Origin: Anaerolineales bacterium
GTDB taxonomy: Bacteria; Chloroflexota; Anaerolineae; Anaerolineales; Villigracilaceae
Assembly: GCA_015075725.1 (NCBI GenBank)
Contig: JABTTV010000001.1
Span: forward strand, 4,269,223-4,333,222
DNA length: 64,000 nucleotides
Reading direction: 5' to 3'
Shown here one piece after another: positions 27,037 to 33,203 of this stretch (its first letter is position 1; every line of letters starts with the position of its first letter). The notes beneath the pieces were generated by a model. The model was not told the origin of the DNA, ran no database searches, and saw only the letters and a program-made list of their open reading frames with translations. A program made the position numbers and the translations under genes.

Positions 27037-27387
27037 GCACCGTCATCCGTTCTCGATCTGTTACACCCGCTGCGCACCCGCATTGAGCAAGTGGTTGTGT
27101 CTTTTATAAAACCCTGGCAAAGTAGAGAGTGCGACTAGCCGAAGAGGTATAAAATGAAAAAACGCGCAAGATATCTTATACATGCTTGCCAGCCCATCAA
27201 TGTCTTGCTGACTTTCAATCTCTAGTAAACTTTGGTATAAATGAGTTGCAGGCTGCGCAGCTGGAATCTGACTGAAATCCTAGTCGATTTGCCTTGCCTT
27301 CCTCCAAAGAATCAGCGCAGAATAGATTGTCATTCTGCATTGCGATAAATTAACTGGATACTATCCCCGCCTCACGAAGGTCATTAA
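27037..27387. other. Intergenic stretch, no gene seen
   Basis: Base composition shifts from GC-rich repeat to AT-rich DNA across this interval. It holds only a 23-codon frame at 27153 (MKKRARYLIHACQPINVLLT...), too weak to call. Confidence 0.4.
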
Positions 27388-30159
27388 TTATTCTGAGCCA
27401 CTACCAAGTCTCTTAACTGTCTTGACAATTCGCAAGCCTTCGTAGGGATTTTGCAACCCATTTATTCTCTCCTCAAGGAACATCATGTCCACTAGTAAAT
27501 TCATAGCCACTTGTATAAATTTTTGGGTTGTTGCAAAACTCAGTCGTGATGATGATAACAATAAGCTAATGAGATTAACAACAACAACCCTGCTAAACCA
27601 CCTAACATAATCATAACAATTCGCTCGATCGCTTAAGTAATCTCTACTATTTTCCTCTCGAGAAAATGGAAACATGTTCCATTCCCGCTTGATTAATAAG
27701 TTCAGCGAACGCCTCATTTGAGAAAAAATAGTTTTTAGAAAGTTTTCGATATTTATCTGCTTTTCGATGTCGTCTAAAGCACGTAACATCGCCGCACATC
27801 TTTGTGACAAATCCAATTCAGTAGAAAAGAAATATTTCTGCGCAGTTATCGTTAATATCCAGTTAGTATATTTCACCTTGTTCTCTTTATTTTCCAAAAA
27901 CATAAAAAATGATAAATCGAGAATGGGAAGTAACTCTAGATCAAGTTCAACGCTAAACAATTCGAACTGCTTTAACATAATCTGATCTTGGAAATTTTGA
28001 AGTGATCTTTTCTCAAAATCATAATCACGTACGCTTGCGCCTAGTTTTTTTTCGCCATACCCAACAGACTGAGGAATATATGGTGATTTCAATAGTTCAT
28101 CTATTTTTGGTTGCGTTTTGGATCTTTCCAAACTGGCTTTTCTCAATCTTTCCAAACGATCCAGATCTCCTTCAAGAACTTGGACAATCTTATCACGACG
28201 AATCTGGGTGATATGACGAGGCGAATGTTCAACTTCTCCCTCTTCTCTTCTCTTTACAAGCGGAGCTAAAGCAAAAGAATTATCGTTTAGCATTATCCAA
28301 TAAAGAGCATCCTCTTCTAAAACAGATGGTGCTTCCGACTCATATAGAAGTCGGTACCTCGCCTGCCAAATGTCCCGTGATGTCAACCATTTACAAAACT
28401 CAACTGCATCCGACACACGTATGCCGAGTACAGGCATAAAACTATGACCCTCGGGAAATTTATCTGTTACCCAATGGTCAGGATAATAATACTGTTTTTC
28501 TCCCCGTTTTTCATCAATGAAAAGCTGGTATTCAATATTCTTTATTAATGAGGGATCAACCAAGGTATCCTCATCAATAGGATTCATCCAGCGCAAGCGA
28601 GAAAATAATGAAGCCTCAGCGATTAGCGCTCTGCGTTGGGGATCAATAGACTCGGCCTCAATATCGATAACTCTTTGTAATTTATCCCGAACTATCGGTT
28701 GAATTTTCAGAGCCTCTACCAAACAATCTATTGCCAAACTTAAAGATGTAATTTTTGGAGGAGTGTTTTTAAGACAAGCTTCTAGAACTGGGGTGGCATC
28801 TGTTTGAGCAGCATATAGCCTTGTTGTCTCAGCCCACCATCCATCATCCACTGAACTTATTAACTTTTTTTCCAACTCTCGGGTTTTATCATCCAAAATA
28901 TATGATGCTGCAAGAAATTCTTGGAAGGTTAGATGGGCAAAAGCATATTCATCCTTCTCTGCTTCCAACAGCAATCCACTTTGATTTTTTATTCTCTCTA
29001 AAAAACCATCTGCACTTAGTTTAGCACTGACCATTTTATCGACAACCGACAACAACTCCGATTGAATGACTTTAAGTGCGTCCTGCTCCGGAATTGTCCG
29101 TAAACGATTAGTCATCATAAAATATGCGAGTACTTTAAGTACTTGTAATTTCTGCGGAGTACTTAATGGATCATCAAGCCAAATCACCTTTCTCCGCCTC
29201 TCCAGAAAAACGTCGAAAATATCTCTGTACAATTCCACGCGCCTACCAGGGAGCACCTCTTTAAAACTATGAACCGTCGCAATCATAGTCAACAACAATG
29301 GATTTACCGCCAATTGAGCTAAGTCTGGTCGCAGTTGAATTCTCCTTATTAAGTCTTCCGCTCCCTTCTTCGCTTCGCGACGGACACCATCATCATCAAC
29401 TTGGCTCTTCTTCAACTCATTGGCAAGATACCAATTTGTAATAAAAGAGTCTCTCTTAGACTGGGAAAATGGTTTGATTCTCAATACTTGAACATCGACT
29501 AATGGGTTGTTGTCATAACCATGTGGTCTCGAAGTCACGATAAAATCGCTTTTAGGAAAATTATTCAATTGTTTCTGAACCCATTCAACGATTGTTAATC
29601 GTTTATCATTATCGGCGATTTCATCTAGCCCATCCATTAATACAATACAAGTTCCTCGATCTAATTGATTTTGAAACCATTGAGGAGGTGTTTTAACATT
29701 TAAGCCCTGAACTTGTATTGCCACAACGTCACTAAGCAATAGATTAGTATTCTCACAAATCGCTGCTGCATGTTCCCTTATCAGAAACAATATGGGAAGT
29801 TTTTTATACCCGCGGTATGAACCGTGTTTAGATAATATTAAAGAAAGATGCTTCAATAATGTAGTTTTTCCGCTACCCGGAGATCCAATAAGGACTAGCC
29901 TTTTCCCACTTTCAGTATGGGGGAATAGAAAATCCCACACACTCCTTTCTAATGATTCTGTTTCGCTTTCTTTTTCTGTTAAATCTAATTCTACATAAAC
30001 CCTGTCTAATTCTAAATAATAATCCCCTTGGGCGGTTAATCCCTTTACATCGAAGAAACGATCCCGTTGTACCGTCCTAGTTAAATAATCTTTCCTATTT
30101 CCAGGTAAAGACAATATATTTTCAATAACATCAGCAAGTCCGGTTGTCAATCTGCCCAA
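27388..30159 (-). CDS. NACHT-domain STAND ATPase with FGE/SUMF1-like domain
   Basis: 923 aa in this frame (TTG at 30159). Walker A GSPGSGKTT is at 92-100 and Walker B CIVLMDGLDE at 171-180, followed by FIVTSRPHGY and NPLLLTMIA. A winged-helix-like FAHLTFQEFLAASYI lies at about 407-421. Residues about 540-615 (YYPDHWVTDKFPEGHSFMPV...SDAVEFCKWL...YRLLYESEA) resemble the formylglycine-generating-enzyme-like (SUMF1, C-lectin fold) domain, but degenerate. The last ~300 residues are unrecognised. NACHT-SUMF1 proteins are NLR-like and several bacterial NACHT proteins act in phage defence. The gene is very AT-rich. The true N-terminus is probably encoded at 30195-30344 in another frame. Confidence 0.85.
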   Translation of the reverse strand: MGRLTTGLADVIENILSLPGNRKDYLTRTVQRDRFFDVKGLTAQGDYYLELDRVYVELDLTEKESETESLERSVWDFLFPHTESGKRLVLIGSPGSGKTTLLKHLSLILSKHGSYRGYKKLPILFLIREHAAAICENTNLLLSDVVAIQVQGLNVKTPPQWFQNQLDRGTCIVLMDGLDEIADNDKRLTIVEWVQKQLNNFPKSDFIVTSRPHGYDNNPLVDVQVLRIKPFSQSKRDSFITNWYLANELKKSQVDDDGVRREAKKGAEDLIRRIQLRPDLAQLAVNPLLLTMIATVHSFKEVLPGRRVELYRDIFDVFLERRRKVIWLDDPLSTPQKLQVLKVLAYFMMTNRLRTIPEQDALKVIQSELLSVVDKMVSAKLSADGFLERIKNQSGLLLEAEKDEYAFAHLTFQEFLAASYILDDKTRELEKKLISSVDDGWWAETTRLYAAQTDATPVLEACLKNTPPKITSLSLAIDCLVEALKIQPIVRDKLQRVIDIEAESIDPQRRALIAEASLFSRLRWMNPIDEDTLVDPSLIKNIEYQLFIDEKRGEKQYYYPDHWVTDKFPEGHSFMPVLGIRVSDAVEFCKWLTSRDIWQARYRLLYESEAPSVLEEDALYWIMLNDNSFALAPLVKRREEGEVEHSPRHITQIRRDKIVQVLEGDLDRLERLRKASLERSKTQPKIDELLKSPYIPQSVGYGEKKLGASVRDYDFEKRSLQNFQDQIMLKQFELFSVELDLELLPILDLSFFMFLENKENKVKYTNWILTITAQKYFFSTELDLSQRCAAMLRALDDIEKQINIENFLKTIFSQMRRSLNLLIKREWNMFPFSREENSRDYLSDRANCYDYVRWFSRVVVVNLISLLLSSSRLSFATTQKFIQVAMNLLVDMMFLEERINGLQNPYEGLRIVKTVKRLGSGSE

Positions 30160-30194
30160 GAGATCTTTGATAATTCCCGCAATTAATCCAGTAA

Positions 30195-30344
30195 CTAATA
30201 ACGATGAAAAAAATAGAGCGATAATTTAATGGCTTGTCCAACATCACCAGTTGAAACCCACCCAACAATGAAAGTTACAGTAGTGCCCAATAAAATAATT
30301 ACGATAGCTAAACTTATCAGTCGATAGAAATTTTGCTTTGACAT
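30195..30344 (-). CDS. Two-helix membrane N-terminus of the NACHT protein, out of frame
   Basis: An ATG at 30344, preceded by AGAGGAT, opens a 49-codon frame, MSKQNFYRLISLAIVIILLG..., with a transmembrane helix, then stops at 30195. At a run of seven T (reverse strand, 30206-30212) the other frame continues as LFFSSLLVTGLIAGIIKDLL directly into the NACHT ORF. One extra T would join them into a protein with two N-terminal helices followed by NACHT. This may be a sequencing error, a true disabling frameshift or transcriptional slippage. The 49-codon product alone is not recognised. Confidence 0.6.
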   Translation of the reverse strand: MSKQNFYRLISLAIVIILLGTTVTFIVGWVSTGDVGQAIKLSLYFFHRY

Positions 30345-30479
30345 TTTGGCTATATCCTCTGCTATTACAGTATTTGAATAATTTGATTGTATATTTCAAT
30401 TCATTCAAATTTTAAGGAGTACCAAAAAAATAAAGCAGGTTCCACAGACCTAGAATGAATTCTAACTATTATTATAAAT

Positions 30480-30521
30480 TTGTCTAGGGTAAGGTAATAT
30501 GTTCTTCCTTACCCTAGACAA
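30480..30521. repeat. Perfect 15-bp inverted repeat
   Basis: TTGTCTAGGGTAAGG (30480-30494) and CCTTACCCTAGACAA (30507-30521) with a 12-nt loop. It lies about 135 bp upstream of the NACHT N-terminal frame. It may be an operator, a terminator for leftward transcription or an element end. Confidence 0.6.
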
Positions 30522-30645
30522 GTCACTCTTTACCCCTATCTGCCCTCCTCTGTTCCTACTCAATTCCGCGATAAAGCTCAAGCTACTCCTTTCTCACTTA
30601 AATGCAGTGTTGGGGATTGTGTCCAGAGGATACCGAGAGGCTATT

Positions 30646-30762
30646 CCCCCGTCAGTACCCGAATATTCTTCCCCTCCCCCATCCCATCCTAAATCCGAAA
30701 TGACAAGTTGGGAAAATTCTATAATCTTTCTGTTCGGATTTGGAGAGGGTGTTTGCATATTA
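30646..30762. repeat. ~115-bp imperfect direct repeat, copy 1
   Basis: Runs from CCCCCGTCAGTACCCGAATA through AAATCCGAAATGACAAGTTG to TTCGGATTTGGAGAGGGTGT. It matches 30968-31082 over the whole length with scattered differences. The first ~28 bp also match the 3' end of the ALDH16 gene (33208-33235). Confidence 0.7.
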
Positions 30763-30814
30763 AATTAAGCATCAAACTCAAATGTCTATACGCAATAGAG
30801 GAGGGAAATCCTGT

Positions 30815-30902
30815 TATTAGGAAGGATTGGAAACAGGTCTAGAGAGGATTTAAATCGTGTCTAGAGAGGTTTGCAAACGAGTCTAGACTCGTTTTAAAAC
30901 CA
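30815..30902. repeat. 22-bp-period tandem repeat with GTCTAGA cores
   Basis: GTCTAGA occurs at 30837, 30859 and 30881, exactly 22 bp apart, within units such as GTCTAGAGAGGTTTGCAAAC. A more degenerate unit precedes them (GGAAGGATTGGAAACA). Each unit has an AT-rich palindromic centre (TTTAAA, TTGCAA, TTTTAAAA). The exact helical spacing suggests protein binding. It is not CRISPR: the repeat is too short and the spacers are not unique. Confidence 0.6.
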
Positions 30903-30934
30903 GACCTCGGGAGCTTCAAAGACTTCCGAGGTCT
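30902..30934. terminator. Hairpin at the end of the 22-bp repeat block
   Basis: AGACCTCGGGAG (30902-30913), 9-nt loop, CTTCCGAGGTCT (30923-30934): a 12-bp stem with one G-U. It is similar in design to the hairpin at 21414-21444. No strong T-run. It could terminate leftward transcription from hepT or belong to the repeat. Confidence 0.4.
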
Positions 30935-30967
30935 AATCATCTAATCTCTGATCTTCTGCTCTTTCAC

Positions 30968-31082
30968 TCCCCCGTCAGCACCCAGATATCCTGCCCCTCC
31001 CCGTCCCTCCCCAAATCCGCAATAAAAGGTTAGGCAAGTTCCTACATCCCCTCCGTTCGGATTTGGAGAGGGTGCCTACATG
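30968..31082. repeat. ~115-bp imperfect direct repeat, copy 2
   Basis: CCCCCGTCAGCACCCAGATA ... CCGTTCGGATTTGGAGAGGG. The reverse strand of this copy can be read as IADLGRDGEGQDIWVLTGE followed by a stop, similar in its last residues to the end of ALDH16 (KNIWVPTGE, stop). Copy 1 has frame changes in the same stretch. These may be decayed gene ends. Confidence 0.7.
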
Positions 31083-31106
31083 GTAGGGATGGGTTTCCAA
31101 ACAAGA

Positions 31107-31454
31107 CTATTCCTCTGTAAAATCTTCCCGCAAAATCTTTTCGATTTGCCCTTTCAACACAGGCACCTCCTCTGACGCTGCCACCCAAGCAATATCCCAG
31201 CGGATGGCGAAATATTCATGGACGGCGATATTGCGAAATCCGATAATATCCACCCAGGGAATTTCGGGAAAGCGGTTCGTAAATTCCTTTGGTAAACGGG
31301 ATGCGGCCTCGCCGATAACGGTCAGTTTTTGAAGCACGGCGCTGTTCATCATCTCATTTTGCTCGAACTCGTAATAACTCTCGCCCATGATAAAGCGCTC
31401 AATGGCTTGCGCAGCCTCGATGATATCTGTCAGGTAAAGTTTTTCAAGACGCAT
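31107..31454 (-). CDS. hepT: HepT-like HEPN RNase toxin
   Basis: 115 aa, all-helical HEPN (DUF86) protein. The catalytic RX4HXY motif is intact in FRNIAVHEYFAI near residue 75. KLTVIGEAASRLPKEFTNRFPEIPWVDIIG is the family's conserved core. In characterised systems HepT cleaves RNA and is neutralised by MntA, which AMPylates the motif Tyr. The gene begins 11 bp inside the end of mntA, the usual order and coupling. Located downstream of the antitoxin, in the accessory segment. Function by family. Confidence 0.9.
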   Translation of the reverse strand: MRLEKLYLTDIIEAAQAIERFIMGESYYEFEQNEMMNSAVLQKLTVIGEAASRLPKEFTNRFPEIPWVDIIGFRNIAVHEYFAIRWDIAWVAASEEVPVLKGQIEKILREDFTEE

Positions 31455-31761
31455 ACACTTCCTCGATGTTTGAGAGGACAGAGTCGCGGATGACGGGTTT
31501 CAAACCGTCCATCAGAACTAAATCCACTGGGCGTTTGAATAGATCGGCAAGTTCACGCTGCATTCTAGAAAAAGTGATGAACCCGATCCGCGCGTTTGGC
31601 TGGAATGACACCAGCACATCCACATCGCTATCCGCGCGGAAGTTATTCCCCAGCACGGAACCAAATAAAGCCAATTTCTGCACCTGATAACGGCGGCAGA
31701 ATTCAGCCAGTTCCTGCTTGGGGATCTTGACTTTTACACGCGAAAGATTTGGTGTTTCCAT
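31444..31761 (-). CDS. mntA: MntA-like minimal nucleotidyltransferase antitoxin
   Basis: 105 aa. The nucleotidyltransferase motif LALFGSVLGNNFRADSDVDVL gives GS and the DxD metal pair. A third acidic residue is in RPVDLVLMDGL. MntA proteins transfer AMP to the HepT active-site Tyr, blocking its RNase. The ATG at 31761 (METPNLSRVKVKIPKQEL) is the natural start; the open frame extends upstream into repeat DNA up to 32076 but that part is translated repeat. Overlaps hepT by 11 bp. Confidence 0.88.
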   Translation of the reverse strand: METPNLSRVKVKIPKQELAEFCRRYQVQKLALFGSVLGNNFRADSDVDVLVSFQPNARIGFITFSRMQRELADLFKRPVDLVLMDGLKPVIRDSVLSNIEEVYAS

Positions 31762-32315
31762 GCAGATAATTATACAGCAAAGCACAAACGCAATACCCCC
31801 CTCCCGTCTACCACCCGTTACGCTACGGTACGATGTCCCCCACGGGGGTAGAAGCCAAACCCTCCAGCAATGAACATTTGCCCTGGAAATCTGACTTGCC
31901 CACCCACCAAGAACAGAAACCGATCTCATACCCTCTCCCCTTGGGAGAGGGCCAAGCGGACACGCCGATTGCTCAACCCAATCAGGGTGAGGTTCCCCCG
32001 CCGCACGGACACCCTCCCCACCCCGAAGTCTTGGGTTGAGCCTGTCGAAACCGACATCCCCCCGAGCACCGTCCATCCGTTATCCGCTTTGGAAACCGAA
32101 CATGCCATCAGACAGAAAAGAAACCCACCTCATACCCTCTCCCCTGGGAGAGGGCCAAGCGGACATGCCGATTGCTCAACCCAATCAGGGTGAGGTCCTT
32201 CCCCGCCGCACGGACAACCTCCCCCACCCCGAAACAACCTTCCATTCATTGAACTTGCCTTAGGGACGCATCAACTTAGATTAAGAGTATGCGTTTATCA
32301 GAAAATGCAATTGGT
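31762..32315. other. Repeat-rich intergenic stretch, no gene seen
   Basis: Short GC-rich stretch with CCCGTTACGCTACGGTACG and then two tandem copies of the dispersed repeat (31910-32224). ORFs here are translations of the repeat. Confidence 0.6.
31910..32224. repeat. Dispersed repeat, tandem copies B1 and B2 (right flank)
   Basis: B1 (31910-32008) and B2 (32009-32224) both contain CATACCCTCTCCCC...GGGAGAGGGCC, GCGGACANGCCGATTGCTCA, ACCCAATCAGGGTGAGGT and CCGCCGCACGGACA. B2 in addition has the longer 5' part shared with copy A at 26784-27036. CCCTCTCCC...GGGAGAGGG gives each unit a hairpin. The copies are in the same orientation as copy A and bracket the NACHT/HepT-MntA segment. Confidence 0.8.
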
Positions 32316-32876
32316 TTAAAAATGTGGTTTTCCTAATAACCTTCGTTGTTCAACCTTTAACTTTTGAAAAGACTCACGAGTATACATAGAAAGTGATTGA
32401 CCAGGATAATTTACCAAAGATGTATGTTCCGAATAATCTTTGCGCTCCCATTTCTGAATCACGGCTTTATAAGCGGCCACATGAGCACATAATTTCAATA
32501 AGCAATCTGGCATTTCTGATTCAATCAAAAGATCAGATTTAGTTAGTAGTATCTCATACATCTGGCTATTTATTGGCATAAACACAGAACTCATCCACAA
32601 CCGCCAAACTTTCAGTTCCTCATCTGATGGATTGGCGCCTTCGCCAAAATAATACGCATTATTGGGACGGTGTTTGGATCTAAATGCTCTCCAAGCAATA
32701 TCGGAGGCATGGTTCAAAGCAAAAAGCGGACCATACAGTTCGCCTAGTTGCCTATTTATTCTTTGTAACCTTTCAGCTCTTTGAGATAAACGCAAATTGT
32801 TCAAATAAGTAACTATATAACCCAAGAAAGCCAAGAGAATAGTAACAGATGTAGTAAGAATGATTTGATTACTCAT
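32316..32876 (-). CDS. Uncharacterised membrane-anchored protein
   Basis: 186 aa. An N-terminal transmembrane helix (IILTTSVTILLAFLGYIVTYL) is followed by a basic coiled-coil-like RLSQRAERLQRINRQLGELYG and a helical cytosolic domain rich in Trp/Tyr/His. I do not recognise the family. The helix followed by ERLQRINRQLGELYGPLFAL resembles single-pass proteins seen near mobile or defence genes, but this is only an impression. AT-rich like the NACHT gene. It is 34 bp downstream of the zinc-ribbon gene in the same direction and may be co-transcribed with it. Confidence 0.6.
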   Translation of the reverse strand: MSNQIILTTSVTILLAFLGYIVTYLNNLRLSQRAERLQRINRQLGELYGPLFALNHASDIAWRAFRSKHRPNNAYYFGEGANPSDEELKVWRLWMSSVFMPINSQMYEILLTKSDLLIESEMPDCLLKLCAHVAAYKAVIQKWERKDYSEHTSLVNYPGQSLSMYTRESFQKLKVEQRRLLGKPHF

Positions 32877-32910
32877 AGTTCCATTTCAAGTTTTAACTAA
32901 AATAGAGTGG

Positions 32911-33153
32911 TTAATCTTTGCTAATTTTTTCAGCTTTTTGAGCAACCTGTTTTAGTTGCTTTTTATCATGAACGTAATGCTCTGTATATCCACAATCGAC
33001 ACAAATATACAAAGTAAAATTCATTCCTGGACCTTTGGGAAAAACAAAACTATCTAACAAAGCATGAGCAGCACTGCCTCGTAGGTTGCTGTAATCATAC
33101 TTTATAAAGTAAACCTCCGATGAAGAACATTTGGGGCAAACTCCATTTTTCAT
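32911..33153 (-). CDS. Small zinc-ribbon protein, uncharacterised
   Basis: 80 aa. Two CxxC pairs, VCPKCSSSEVYFIKYD and YICVDCGYTEHYVHD, make a zinc ribbon of about 45 residues, with a Lys-rich tail. No other domain is visible. Similar short proteins are common hypotheticals. It lies upstream of the membrane-anchored gene at 32316-32876. AT-rich composition unlike the neighbouring ALDH gene. The start ATG at 33153 has AAGGAAAAAC upstream. Confidence 0.65.
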   Translation of the reverse strand: MKNGVCPKCSSSEVYFIKYDYSNLRGSAAHALLDSFVFPKGPGMNFTLYICVDCGYTEHYVHDKKQLKQVAQKAEKISKD

Positions 33154-33203
33154 ATGTTTTTCCTTGGTAGTATGTGATTACAGGAATTATACATAATCCA
33201 TCC

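Larger units (their letters stand above)
30345..31106. other. AT-rich intergenic region dense in repeats, no supported gene
   Basis: About 760 bp between the NACHT start and the HepT stop. It contains a perfect 15-bp inverted repeat (30480-30521), a 22-bp-period tandem repeat (30815-30902), a terminator-like hairpin (30902-30934) and a pair of ~115-bp imperfect direct repeats (30646-30762, 30968-31082). An 89-codon plus-strand frame at 30499 spans these repeats and is not credible. Confidence 0.6.

Noticed and set aside
26702..27109. 135-codon ORF and similar ORFs at 31833-32263
   Set aside because: They are translations of the dispersed repeats, in different frames in different copies.
27153..27224. 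23-codon frame MKKRARYLIHACQPINVLLT...
   Set aside because: Too short, only a weak ribosome-binding site and no context; may be a relic.
30499..30768. 89-codon plus-strand ORF upstream of the NACHT gene
   Set aside because: It starts inside the loop of a perfect inverted repeat and runs through the 115-bp repeat; composition is not protein-like.
30815..30902. Possible CRISPR array
   Set aside because: Repeats have only a 7-bp conserved core and a 22-bp period; the intervening sequence is itself semi-conserved and there are no cas genes.
27388..31106. Diversity-generating retroelement, because C-lectin/FGE-like domains are frequent targets
   Set aside because: No reverse transcriptase, no template/variable repeat pair with adenine-biased differences was seen.
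31762..32076. N-terminal extension of the MntA-like gene (upstream open frame)
   Set aside because: The extension is translated repeat DNA; family similarity starts at the ATG at 31761.
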